A DNA stretch of 44,462 bases, taken from positions 1 through 44,462 of the forward strand of contig FR893185.1 of assembly GCA_000436035.1 (NCBI GenBank), written 5' to 3'. The notes beneath the pieces are model-generated. The model ran no database searches. It was not told where the DNA came from and saw only the letters and a list, made by a program, of their open reading frames with translations. The position numbers were made by a program, and so were the translations under genes. Positions 1-8,107 of the stretch are shown piece after piece; within the stretch, counting starts at the first letter, position 1; every line of letters begins with the position of its first letter. The DNA comes from Prevotella sp. CAG:732 (GTDB lineage: Bacteria > Bacteroidota > Bacteroidia > Bacteroidales > Bacteroidaceae).

Positions 1-624
1 GCCAAAGTTGGTATTATCCAAAGGCACACCATCCACCACGTAAAGAGGCTGGTTATTGCCTGCCATTTCTGTATTACCACGGAGGAGCACACGAGTAGAA
101 CCGGATGCACCACCAGCTGTATTCTGCACGACGAGACCAGCCACCTTACCAGAGAGGGAGTTGATGACATTGGTCTCCTTCGCCTTGGTGAGTTCCTCGC
201 CCTTCACCTCGGAGAGTCCGTAACCCAGCGCCTTGCGGTCACGCTTGATGCCGAGGGCGGTGACCACGACATCATTCAGCACCTTTCCATCTTCCTGCAA
301 GGTAATCTTCATGCCGTTGGCAGCCTTCACGGTCAGGGTCTTATAGCCCACGTAGCTTACTTCGAGCATTGCTCCAGGCTTGCAATTCAAGGCGAAGTTA
401 CCATCCATATCGGTAACAGAACCATTAGTAGTACCTACCACTTTCACAGTAGCACCTATCAAGCTCTCACCTGTGGCATCTACCACGGTACCCTTGACAG
501 AAGCGTTCTGTTGAGCAGCCATATTCATGGAGGCATTGTTCAACTGAGCTGCCAAGAGGGTGCTTGTAGGCATCCACATCAAACCTGCACCGAGCAGGCC
601 GAGAAACATCGTTTTCTTTCTCAT
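1..624 (-). CDS. SusC-like TonB-linked outer membrane receptor, N-terminal part (cut by window edge)
   Basis: Only the first 208 codons are present; the gene runs off the left edge. The start is the ATG ending at 624, giving MRKKTMFLGLLGAG followed by a hydrophobic signal peptide. Next comes a carboxypeptidase-regulatory-like beta-sandwich (residues about 45-120, with VKGTVVDATGESLIGATV and the GSVTDMDGNF turn), then the start of the plug domain (VLNDVVVTALGIKRDRKALGYG, NVINSLSGKVAGLVV and LYVVDGVPLDN). This is the usual order in SusC receptors, which import oligosaccharides across the outer membrane with a SusD lipoprotein and TonB energy. It lies 52 bases downstream of the GH5 gene on the same strand, so the two are probably co-transcribed in one polysaccharide utilisation locus. 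The matching susD would lie outside the window. Confidence 0.9.
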   Translation of the reverse strand, partial: MRKKTMFLGLLGAGLMWMPTSTLLAAQLNNASMNMAAQQNASVKGTVVDATGESLIGATVKVVGTTNGSVTDMDGNFALNCKPGAMLEVSYVGYKTLTVKAANGMKITLQEDGKVLNDVVVTALGIKRDRKALGYGLSEVKGEELTKAKETNVINSLSGKVAGLVVQNTAGGASGSTRVLLRGNTEMAGNNQPLYVVDGVPLDNTNFG

Positions 625-676
625 AGTTGATATCTTGTTTTTAGTTTAATAATTATTCTAGCACTTAAATTATAAA

Positions 677-1906
677 TTATAAATTACCAAAGATTCCCTC
701 CAGCACCCAAGGTGCTTTGACCTGCATGTTCTTGAAGCGGTCGAAGATACCAAATTTCTCCATTCCACTGCCAAACGAACTGTTGTCCCAGATGAAGGTA
801 GAAAAGCCTCGCTTCTGCGCCTCGTTTTTTAGGAAGCGGCAATAGTAGGTCATGTTCTCGTGAATCTTGTCAATGTTCTTATTGGTATAGTGGTCAGACA
901 TGCCCCACTCTCCTATCACGATACCCAAGCCCTTGTTGCTCCAGGTGTTCACCACCTTGTCGAAGAAGTCGGTCATCGTCTTCTCATTGCTGTCACCTGT
1001 CTCGCCATACTGCTTGTAGGCATCGCCCCAGTAATAGTACTTCACGCCACCGGCATAATCCCATGGCTGGTAGTAATGGAACTCCACGCTCATATAGTTG
1101 TTGGCGTTGCCCTCGATGTCACGCGGAATGATGAAATCGCCATTGTCGATACCAAACTGAGGGTTGCACACGTAGGTCTGAACGATGAGATGACGCTGCA
1201 CATTGTTGCCGCCCGTGGCACGCACCACGTCGATGAAGATTTGGTTGTAGGCGTTCTGCACTTCGAGGTTCTCGGCAGTTGGCTTGCCCCAGTTGTCCTT
1301 GATATGCACCTCGTTGGTACCTGCGAAGGCGAGGCGAGCATCGTAGTTGGCAAACTCGGAAGCGATGTTCATCCAGAGGAGGGCGAGTTTCTGGCAGTTT
1401 TCCTCCTTATATTGATAGGTAGGACGACCTTCTAGCCACTTCTCGTGATGCACATTGATGATGACCTTCATGTCGTAGCTGAGACACCAGCCCACCACTT
1501 CCTTGATGCGAGCGATCCACGCCTTGTCGATGCTCATCGCCTGAGGATTGGTGATGTGGCACTGCCAACGGATAGGAATACGGACGGCATTGAAGCCAGC
1601 CTTCTTGACAGCGGCTATCATCTTCTTGGTCACTACGGGATTGCCCCAAGCGGTCTCTGCATGGATGGCATCATCGGGATTGCCTATCTGCATCGACTCA
1701 CCATCTTGACCCGGAGCAGAGCACTCGAACTCATTGCCCAGATTCCAGCCGATGACATCCTGGTTCCATTGCTGGGCTGTAGGAAAGGCATCCTTCACCT
1801 GATGGGTGGCTTGCGATGGCACCTGAGAAGCATCACTTGCCGCACAAGAAATCGTTGTGAATATGCTTGAGAATATCAAGCAAATCTTCAAAAAGTTTCT
1901 GTTCAT
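677..1906 (-). CDS. Glycoside hydrolase family 5 endo-glucanase-like enzyme
   Basis: This 409-residue secreted enzyme resembles GH5 endo-beta-glucanases, and the ETAWGNP and AAVKKAGFNAVRIPIRW motifs recall subfamily 4 (cellulase, lichenase or xyloglucanase). The retaining-mechanism residues are visible: the acid/base is E199 in AGTNEVH and the nucleophile is E333 in VIGEWG; INVHHE supplies another conserved strand. The N-terminus is hydrophobic and ends in TISC (C21), which could be a lipidation site, although Thr at -3 is atypical, so a plain signal peptide is possible. It sits between a hybrid regulator and a susC gene, which fits beta-glucan or xyloglucan use. The exact substrate cannot be told from sequence alone. 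Confidence 0.85.
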   Translation of the reverse strand: MNRNFLKICLIFSSIFTTISCAASDASQVPSQATHQVKDAFPTAQQWNQDVIGWNLGNEFECSAPGQDGESMQIGNPDDAIHAETAWGNPVVTKKMIAAVKKAGFNAVRIPIRWQCHITNPQAMSIDKAWIARIKEVVGWCLSYDMKVIINVHHEKWLEGRPTYQYKEENCQKLALLWMNIASEFANYDARLAFAGTNEVHIKDNWGKPTAENLEVQNAYNQIFIDVVRATGGNNVQRHLIVQTYVCNPQFGIDNGDFIIPRDIEGNANNYMSVEFHYYQPWDYAGGVKYYYWGDAYKQYGETGDSNEKTMTDFFDKVVNTWSNKGLGIVIGEWGMSDHYTNKNIDKIHENMTYYCRFLKNEAQKRGFSTFIWDNSSFGSGMEKFGIFDRFKNMQVKAPWVLEGIFGNL

Positions 1907-2008
1907 TATGTTAAGCTTTAGTTATTACCTTAATTATATATAAGAGTTATCTAGGGGATGATAACCCCTCATTTTTAGTCGTTGTGAATCAAGTAACAGA
2001 CTCGGTTG

Positions 2009-2016
2009 CAAAAGTA
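2009..2016 (-). promoter_or_regulatory. Possible -7 box of the GH5 gene promoter
   Basis: Read on the minus strand this is TACTTTTG, matching the Bacteroidetes -7 consensus TAnnTTTG. No TTTG is seen at the expected distance upstream, so only half of the promoter is supported. It would leave a leader of about 100 bases before the GH5 start. Confidence 0.35.
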
Positions 2017-2053
2017 TGGAAAAACTGAGCTTCAGGGGTTAGAATACAAACAA

Positions 2054-2098
2054 AAAAAGGTTTCAAAACTGACAATTTGCCAGGTTTAAAACCTTTTT
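2054..2098 (-). terminator. Possible terminator after the hybrid regulator
   Basis: Arms AAAAAGGTTT (2054-2063) and AAACCTTTTT (2089-2098) can form a 10-bp stem with a 25-base loop. In the minus-strand transcript it ends in a run of U. The loop is long and the stem AT-rich, so the call is weak; it lies about 170 bases past the regulator stop. Confidence 0.35.
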
Positions 2099-2265
2099 AT
2101 AGGGTTGTTTGATGAAACTTTCAAGTTGTATGATTAGAATCTTTAGGCTAAGAGCAGGAAAAGCCTCCCAAGGACATGATTATTTTCCTAGGGAAGCATT
2201 TCTAAAAACATCGGGACGTTTATAGAATTTCCTCGGGACGTTTTTCCGAAAGTCTCCCGAAGCTT

Positions 2266-5200
2266 TTATTTCTCGTTGCCCAGATATTTACTCGGGGGCA
2301 TCCCAAAGTGTCTCTTGAATACGGTGCTGAAATATTTCACATTGACGAAACCAGTCTTCACGGAAACGTCCAAGACGGCATCTCCTTGCCTGAGATACAT
2401 CGCCGCCTGCTCCAATCGAATCAAACGGATGAAGTCTTGAGGGGCTTGCCCAGTCAACGTCTTCAAGCGACAATAGAAGAGCGAACGGCTCATCGCCATT
2501 TCTCGACAAAGCTCTTCGATACCAAAGTCTGAGTCAGCGATGTGGTCTAAGACCAAACGAGTCGACTTCTCCACGAAAGCCTGATCTTGCGGATTCAAGT
2601 CAACAGAAGGCTTCTTCTCATCAGAAAGTTTCTTTTCATCGGAAGGCTTTTCATCGTCAGAAAGCTTATTCTCGTTGGAAGGAACTGACTTTAAAGAAGA
2701 CTGAGAAGCTTCGTCTGCATTCTCCTGTGCTTCTTCCCTGACGAGTGCAAGACTGCGCTCCATATAATATTGGCTCAAGCGACGGCGATTCTTCAGCATG
2801 CTATCTATTTTGCTGGCAAGAATGGCGGAATCGAAAGGTTTGGCTATGTAATCGTCTGCTCCCAAACCCAAGCCCTCTATCATGAAGTCGCGACCTGCTT
2901 TCGCCGTGAGCAGGATGACAGGAAGCCATGAGGTCTCCTTGTTTTCCTTGATGCGTCGGCAGAGCTCATCGCCCTGCATTCCTGGCATCATCACGTCTGA
3001 GACCACGATGTCGCACTCGCCATTCTCTTGCAAATAGCGCAAAGCCGCATCGCCACTCTCTGCATCCACCACCCGATAAGTATCGCCGAACGCCATCTTG
3101 ATATATTGGCGCAAGTCGGCGTTGTCGTCCACGAAGAGAATCGTATCCTTCGTGACTTCATCGCCACGAACGGTCTCGGTCTCACCCAGATCCATTTCGA
3201 CTCGATCGGAAGGCACGGAAGTCGAGGCGGCAGGCAATTTCAGAGTGAAGAGCGTACCCATGCCCTCCTTGCTCACGAAGCTGATCGTGCCACCCAAACG
3301 TTGTACCAACTGTCGGGTGAGCACCAATCCCAGTCCGCTTCCCATCTCGTGCGACTTCACGGCATTGGAGGCACGGTAGAAACTCTGGAAGATATATTTC
3401 CTCTCAGACCTAGGAATGCCGATACCCCGGTCTAAGACCCCTATCATCACTTGCTGATCATCGTCCAATGCCGCCAAGAGCGTGACTTTTCCACCATCAG
3501 GCGTATATTTGATGGCATTCGAAAGGAGGTTCTCGAAGATGATCTCCAGCATCTCCAAGTCGGCACGCACCATCAGATCGGGTTCGCCCATCCTCCTGAG
3601 GTGGATGTGCTTCTCGTCTGCCATCACCTGGAACTTATCCATCTGCTGGCGCAAGAAAACAGACAAGTTGACATCCTGGAGTGTCATCTTCATCCTCGCC
3701 TGGTCTATCTTTTGGAAATCAAGCAGTTCAGTCACCATCCTGAGGAGTTTGTCGCCATTGCGCTGCGCCAACTCCAGGAAGTGGCGGCTTTGCTCACCCA
3801 AGTGGGCATCCTTCGCCAAGTCGGCAAGTGGAGCCAGCACCAAACTGAGAGGGGTACGGATATTGTGGGCGGTATTCACGAAGAAGTTGATTTTCTCATC
3901 ATAGTACTTACGATGCAATCGCTCCTGGTAGTAATTCCATCCCAGATAAGCCATGAAGCCCAAGAGACAGAGGTAGATGAGCCATGCCCACCAAGTATTC
4001 CACCAAGGTTGGGCGATATGTACCTCCAGCGAGGACTCGCCCAAGACACGCCCATTGCTCCTTCCTATCGCCTTGACATGGAAGGTGTAAGTGCCTGGAG
4101 GCACATTGGCGAAGCGAGCCTCCGCACTAGGCGAGAGTTCACTCCACTGATGGTCGAAACCCTCCAAGTAATATTGATACTGGATGTCGTGCTGATAGAT
4201 ATAGTTGATGCTCTCGAAAGCGATGGTCAGCGTATTCTCGGTGTGACTGAGACGCAACTCGCCTCGCTGCAACATATCAAACACCCTTTGGTTCCATTCT
4301 CCATTCGTCTGCACTCCTTCCACTTCCACGCCCATGATGCGGAGAGGGGCGGAGTAATGCAATCCCTTGGCAAACTTCGGCGACAGGCACACCACTCCAT
4401 TGCTACCGCCGAAGAAGATTCTGTCATCACGGGTGCGAGATACCGACATTCGCTTGTACTCACCCTCCAAACCCTTAAAGAAGTTGAGGTCCATCACCTT
4501 GCCTTGGCTCATAAACGCCAACCCCTTGTCGGTACTCATCCACAACCTTCCATCGGAGGTCTTGACAAGAGCGAACACATGGTTGGAAGGCAACATCTCG
4601 GCGGTGGTATAGACACGCACCTGATGTGTCTTGAAATCATAGAGACAAAGACCGCCTCCATCGGTGGCAATCCAAATATGTCGGGCATCCTGATAAGCGA
4701 TGGAATTGACAAAGAAATTGCGGTCGGAGTTCGGATATTCCGCCTCGTAATAAAAGCGAGTGATGCGATGGGAACGCCTATCCACACGATAGCAGCCATG
4801 CGAAGTGCCGACATCCATATACCGATGGTCGGGCGACTCCTCGATACATTGCACCTCCTTGATAGGCAGGTAACGACGAGTGGAAGCTGAACCATTCCGT
4901 CCGGAAGCTGCGACATGAACCAAGTCGCCATCCAGGCAACCAATCCACAAGTCATCCTCACTATCGCAGAAGAGACTATACACATAGTCGGTCTTCAGAC
5001 TGCCATTGGCTAGGCTATACACCTGCGTGGCATTGCCATTGCTGCTCACCTCATAGACACCGTTGCCGTAGGTGCCCACCAAGATTCTGCCACTTCGAGT
5101 CTGACAGAGGGTGAGAGCCACCTTCCCATTCAGTCCGTGGTGCCACAGATGCGCCTGTTCGTCATACACGCTCACGCCCTTGTCGGTGGCATACCAAATC

Positions 5201-6354
5201 TTGCCATCTCGGCTCTGCAAGATGTCGTTCACGCTATTGTCGATGAGCGACTGCGGATTCAGGTACTCATGCTTCACAAATTCAAGCGTATGCTGCATCG
5301 GCATCGCCAAGTCAACGCCGCCCGAATAAGAACCCACCCAAAGGTCGCCCCATTTGTCTCGGCACAAGGCATAGACGCCATTGCCCTGTAAGGCATTGTC
5401 GGAGCGTCCGTCCGTATTGAGCAAGAGATGGAGCTGTCGGGAGAGCTGGTCGTAGGCATACACGCCTCCTCCATCGACTGCCATCAGCAGGGTGTGATGG
5501 TCGTATGGGATGATGGAGCGCACCGGGACGAGCGGCAACTCTCTCAAAGAAGGAGACACAAGGATGGGTTGCCAGTTGCGGTCATCGACCACTACGACAC
5601 CGGAATGGAAGGTACCCAACCATATCTGATGGGCCGCCACATCGTGATAGGACGAGAGCACCGAACAGCCCTTCACCTTCCGCCTCATCTGTCGGTTTGT
5701 AAGGGAATAGTCTAAGACTCCATCCGGAAGACCAATCAAGAGATGATGGCCGATAAACTGGAGATGGTTGACATACGTATGCTTGAGAATATACTTTCCC
5801 TTGGTGGGCTCAGGCAAAGGTTGTCTATCGTTGCCATCAGAAGGAATCATATACACGCCCCTGTCCAATGCCATCCAGAAGTTGCCGTGCGAATCCAAGA
5901 GCAAGTCATTGAGCACCAAGCTACCGCCGAGTATCTTCAAGAGATTGAATTGCAAGACGAAGGCATCTTTCATCTTATTATATAGATAGACCTTTCCCTT
6001 GTTGTCGTAGGCATAGATGTTAGCGTGGGCGTCCTTCAAGAGTTTGATGTTTCTTCCACCACAAGCATCGCTGTAGGGCATATCCGTCGCCAAGACATAG
6101 TTGCGCATCTGTCGCCCATTGTATCTATCGACTCCTCTCTTGGTACTGATCCACATCGCCCCATCCTCCGTCTGGATAATGGAATAGACACGAGCCGAGG
6201 AAAGTCCTTGCTCGGTATTGACATTAGAGAGGATGAACATATTGCGACTGATGCCTGTCGCTGCCATCATCGAGTGAGGTATCAACAAAACTAGACAGAG
6301 CCATATCTGTCTTACGAAAGCATTGGTGTGCAAATGGATATAATGAGTATTCAT
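2266..6354 (-). CDS. Hybrid two-component system regulator (sensor propeller, kinase, receiver, AraC)
   Basis: This 1362-residue one-protein signalling system controls polysaccharide utilisation loci in Bacteroidetes. After a signal peptide come beta-propeller repeats (about 35-690, with motifs such as GDLWVGSYSGGV and GRLWMSTDKGL), a Y_Y_Y domain (about 700-760), one membrane span near 780-805 (WWNTWWAWLIYLCLLGFMAY), a HisKA domain with phospho-acceptor H830 in NTAHNIRTP, an HATPase domain (GSGLGLVLTRQLV), a receiver with D1120 in VSDVMMPG, and a C-terminal AraC-type DNA-binding domain (about 1258-1362). I place the start at the ATG ending at 6354: a longer frame begins at 6417, but that lies inside the consensus promoter at 6390-6420. 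Between receiver and AraC domains is a linker of four hexapeptide repeats, K-[LP]-S. The likely target is the adjacent GH5-susC unit. Confidence 0.92.
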   Translation of the reverse strand: MNTHYIHLHTNAFVRQIWLCLVLLIPHSMMAATGISRNMFILSNVNTEQGLSSARVYSIIQTEDGAMWISTKRGVDRYNGRQMRNYVLATDMPYSDACGGRNIKLLKDAHANIYAYDNKGKVYLYNKMKDAFVLQFNLLKILGGSLVLNDLLLDSHGNFWMALDRGVYMIPSDGNDRQPLPEPTKGKYILKHTYVNHLQFIGHHLLIGLPDGVLDYSLTNRQMRRKVKGCSVLSSYHDVAAHQIWLGTFHSGVVVVDDRNWQPILVSPSLRELPLVPVRSIIPYDHHTLLMAVDGGGVYAYDQLSRQLHLLLNTDGRSDNALQGNGVYALCRDKWGDLWVGSYSGGVDLAMPMQHTLEFVKHEYLNPQSLIDNSVNDILQSRDGKIWYATDKGVSVYDEQAHLWHHGLNGKVALTLCQTRSGRILVGTYGNGVYEVSSNGNATQVYSLANGSLKTDYVYSLFCDSEDDLWIGCLDGDLVHVAASGRNGSASTRRYLPIKEVQCIEESPDHRYMDVGTSHGCYRVDRRSHRITRFYYEAEYPNSDRNFFVNSIAYQDARHIWIATDGGGLCLYDFKTHQVRVYTTAEMLPSNHVFALVKTSDGRLWMSTDKGLAFMSQGKVMDLNFFKGLEGEYKRMSVSRTRDDRIFFGGSNGVVCLSPKFAKGLHYSAPLRIMGVEVEGVQTNGEWNQRVFDMLQRGELRLSHTENTLTIAFESINYIYQHDIQYQYYLEGFDHQWSELSPSAEARFANVPPGTYTFHVKAIGRSNGRVLGESSLEVHIAQPWWNTWWAWLIYLCLLGFMAYLGWNYYQERLHRKYYDEKINFFVNTAHNIRTPLSLVLAPLADLAKDAHLGEQSRHFLELAQRNGDKLLRMVTELLDFQKIDQARMKMTLQDVNLSVFLRQQMDKFQVMADEKHIHLRRMGEPDLMVRADLEMLEIIFENLLSNAIKYTPDGGKVTLLAALDDDQQVMIGVLDRGIGIPRSERKYIFQSFYRASNAVKSHEMGSGLGLVLTRQLVQRLGGTISFVSKEGMGTLFTLKLPAASTSVPSDRVEMDLGETETVRGDEVTKDTILFVDDNADLRQYIKMAFGDTYRVVDAESGDAALRYLQENGECDIVVSDVMMPGMQGDELCRRIKENKETSWLPVILLTAKAGRDFMIEGLGLGADDYIAKPFDSAILASKIDSMLKNRRRLSQYYMERSLALVREEAQENADEASQSSLKSVPSNENKLSDDEKPSDEKKLSDEKKPSVDLNPQDQAFVEKSTRLVLDHIADSDFGIEELCREMAMSRSLFYCRLKTLTGQAPQDFIRLIRLEQAAMYLRQGDAVLDVSVKTGFVNVKYFSTVFKRHFGMPPSKYLGNEK
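2596..2667 (-). repeat. 18-bp minisatellite in the regulator linker
   Basis: Four tandem 18-bp units (2596-2613, 2614-2631, 2632-2649, 2650-2667) encode KPSVDL, KLSDEK, KPSDEK and KLSDDE when read on the minus strand. The unit is a multiple of three, so gain or loss of copies would change the linker length but keep the frame. Confidence 0.85.
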
Positions 6355-6389
6355 GTTTGTTTTATTACATTCTATCTCCTTTTGAACGG

Positions 6390-6420
6390 CAAAGATAACA
6401 CGAATTTGCGAAATCACAAA
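6390..6420 (-). promoter_or_regulatory. Consensus Bacteroidetes promoter of the hybrid regulator
   Basis: On the minus strand TTTG (6417-6420) is followed, after exactly 19 bases, by TATCTTTG (6390-6397). Both match the -33 (TTTG) and -7 (TAnnTTTG) consensus. The start codon at 6354 lies about 35 bases downstream. Confidence 0.8.
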
Positions 6421-6522
6421 AGAAAAAAGATAGAAAATGCGAAATTTACGAAATGTGCAGACTCAAATAGTAAAAAATATCAAATTTCATCAAGAAACGC
6501 TCTTCTTTTGAAAGAAAAGCAT

Positions 6523-6530
6523 TACCTTTG
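6523..6530 (+). promoter_or_regulatory. Possible -7 box of the rmuC promoter
   Basis: TACCTTTG matches TAnnTTTG about 54 bases ahead of the rmuC start. A TTTG at 6507-6510 is too close to act as a normal -33 box. An inverted repeat GAAAAG/CTTTTC around ATACCA (6544-6561) follows in the leader. Confidence 0.4.
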
Positions 6531-6583
6531 TTCTTGAAAGTGAGAAAAGATACCACTTTTCAGATAAAGATAAAAGCTATTAT

Positions 6584-7984
6584 ATGGAAATCATCATTGG
6601 AATTATCGTCGGACTGATTATCGGTTTCGTCGTCGGAAAGTTATTGACAGCGAAGGGTGCTAGCGAAGAGAAAGCTCAGTTGCTCGCCAACTATCAAGTG
6701 AAAGTTTCGGAGAATGAGCAGTTGCAGAAACAGATAGAGCAAGTTCAACTGCAAGTTGAGAACGAGAAGCAAGCTCTCAAAGACAACCAAGAAATCATCC
6801 TCATGAACGAGCGAAGCCATCATGCAGCAGAGATGCAAAACCTCAAGGAACAGATGGCAAGCGAGCGTCAATACGCCGCTCAGATGAGACAAGAGAACGA
6901 CCGTCAATGGGCGGAGAAGATGGAGGCTTTGCGACAAGAGATGCAGCGAATGACTGCCGAGCAGCAGAAGGCTGCCGCTGAGCAACTCGCTGCCAAGCAG
7001 TCTGCGCTCCAAGAGAACAACCGCCTGCAGATGGACGAGCTTCTGAAACCTATCAAGGAGCAATTTGCCGACTTCAAGAAATCGGTGGAAGACAGCAAGA
7101 CCCAAAACGAAGTAAACAAGAAGGAACTGCAAAGCACTTTCGAGGCTACGATGAAGCTCTTCCAGCAGGAACAGCAACAAGCCGTCACCTCCCTCAAGGA
7201 GCAAACCTCGAAGATTGGTTCCGATGCCGCCAACCTGACCAAGGCGCTCAAGGGCGACAGCAAGTTGCAGGGCGACTGGGGAGAGATGGTCTTGGAGACG
7301 ATTCTCGAAAACAGTGGTTTGCGCAAGGATGAGGAGTTCTTCATCCAAGAGAACACCAAGGATGAGAATGGCAAGAACTTCCGTCCGGATGTCATCGTCC
7401 GATTCCCTGAGGGCAGAAGCGTGGTGATCGACTCCAAGGTTTCCCTCACGGCTTACACCGATGCCTTGGCAGCTGACAATGATGCCGACCGAGACAGACT
7501 GATGAAAGCACACGCCCTGAGCGTTCGCAAGCACATCGACGAACTGGCAGAGAAAGACTACAGCAAGTTGGTGGATGATGCCATCGGTTTTGTGCTGATG
7601 TTCATCCCTAACGAGACCAGTTACATCGCCGCCATGAAGCAACAGCCGGAGTTGAGTCGCTATGCTTATCAGAAGAAGATCATCATCATCTCGCCTAGCA
7701 ACTTGCTGATGGCTCTCCAACTCGCCTACAACCTCTGGCAATACGATCGCCAGAACAAGAATGTGGAAAAGATCGTGAAGACCGCCGCCGACCTCTACGA
7801 CAAGGTAGCAGGCTTCGAGGACACCTTCACCAGCATCGGCGATGTCCTCTCTCGCCTCTCCACCACCTACGACAAGGCGAAGAAGCAACTCTACGAGGGT
7901 TCGGGCAACGTGATGAGAAGAGTGGAAAGCCTGAAGTCGCTCGGCGTGACACCGAAGAAACAAATCAAGTCTTTGGAAGAGTAA
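6584..7984 (+). CDS. rmuC: RmuC family DNA recombination protein
   Basis: The 466-residue product starts with one membrane anchor (about 2-20, IIIGIIVGLIIGFVVG), followed by a long charged, Gln- and Glu-rich coiled coil (about 25-220) and the conserved RmuC domain (about 225-445). Diagnostic stretches are KLQGDWGEMVLETILENSGL, FRPDVIVRFPEG and VIDSKVSL, the last with the D-x-K arrangement of a PD-(D/E)XK-type fold. In E. coli, RmuC limits DNA inversions at short inverted repeats, and a nuclease role is inferred from the fold. The gene stands alone on the plus strand, divergent from the hybrid regulator and convergent with susD. Confidence 0.92.
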   Translation: MEIIIGIIVGLIIGFVVGKLLTAKGASEEKAQLLANYQVKVSENEQLQKQIEQVQLQVENEKQALKDNQEIILMNERSHHAAEMQNLKEQMASERQYAAQMRQENDRQWAEKMEALRQEMQRMTAEQQKAAAEQLAAKQSALQENNRLQMDELLKPIKEQFADFKKSVEDSKTQNEVNKKELQSTFEATMKLFQQEQQQAVTSLKEQTSKIGSDAANLTKALKGDSKLQGDWGEMVLETILENSGLRKDEEFFIQENTKDENGKNFRPDVIVRFPEGRSVVIDSKVSLTAYTDALAADNDADRDRLMKAHALSVRKHIDELAEKDYSKLVDDAIGFVLMFIPNETSYIAAMKQQPELSRYAYQKKIIIISPSNLLMALQLAYNLWQYDRQNKNVEKIVKTAADLYDKVAGFEDTFTSIGDVLSRLSTTYDKAKKQLYEGSGNVMRRVESLKSLGVTPKKQIKSLEE

Positions 7985-8039
7985 AGTTCATTCCCCCAAA
8001 AGGAGAAAGGAAGTCCAAAGGGAAAAGGAGGGAAGCCTT

Positions 8040-8102
8040 AGTCGTCTATTACGACTAGCGGCGGTCGTCTATAGTGACAAAGGCTGGTCGTCTATTACGA
8101 CC
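8040..8102. repeat. Three hairpin-forming repeats at exact 23-bp pitch
   Basis: GTCGTCTAT starts at 8041, 8064 and 8087. Copy 1 is AGTCGT-ctatt-ACGACT and copy 3 is GGTCGT-ctatt-ACGACC: the outer base pair changes on both sides, so the stem is kept. Copy 2 is GTCGT-ctata-GTGAC, which pairs only through two G.U pairs in plus-strand RNA. The cluster fills the gap between the convergent rmuC and susD genes. No U-tract follows, so it is not a standard terminator. Confidence 0.85.
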
Positions 8103-8107
8103 AAAGA

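Larger units (their letters stand above)
1907..2265. other. Intergenic region between hybrid regulator and GH5 gene
   Basis: No gene is seen in these 359 bases. From right to left (the direction of transcription) it holds two direct repeats TCGGGACGTTT (2211-2221 and 2233-2243, 22-bp pitch) just past the regulator stop, a possible terminator hairpin at 2054-2098, a minus-strand -7 box (TACTTTTG, 2009-2016) and a small AGGGG/CCCCT inverted repeat (1953-1969) in the likely leader of the GH5 gene. Confidence 0.6.

Noticed and set aside
3451..4890. Long plus-strand open frame (479 codons) opposite the hybrid regulator
   Set aside because: It is antisense to a gene with clear kinase, receiver and propeller motifs. 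Its translation is rich in His, Gln and Leu with no domain motif, as expected for a shadow frame.
6355..6417. Upstream start giving 21 more residues to the hybrid regulator
   Set aside because: The extra codons overlap the consensus promoter at 6390-6420, so they lie partly upstream of the transcription start. The signal peptide begins properly at 6354.
6641..7963. Minus-strand open frame (440 codons) opposite rmuC
   Set aside because: Its product is a Leu/His-rich shadow with no recognisable motif, while rmuC on the plus strand has conserved RmuC sequence.
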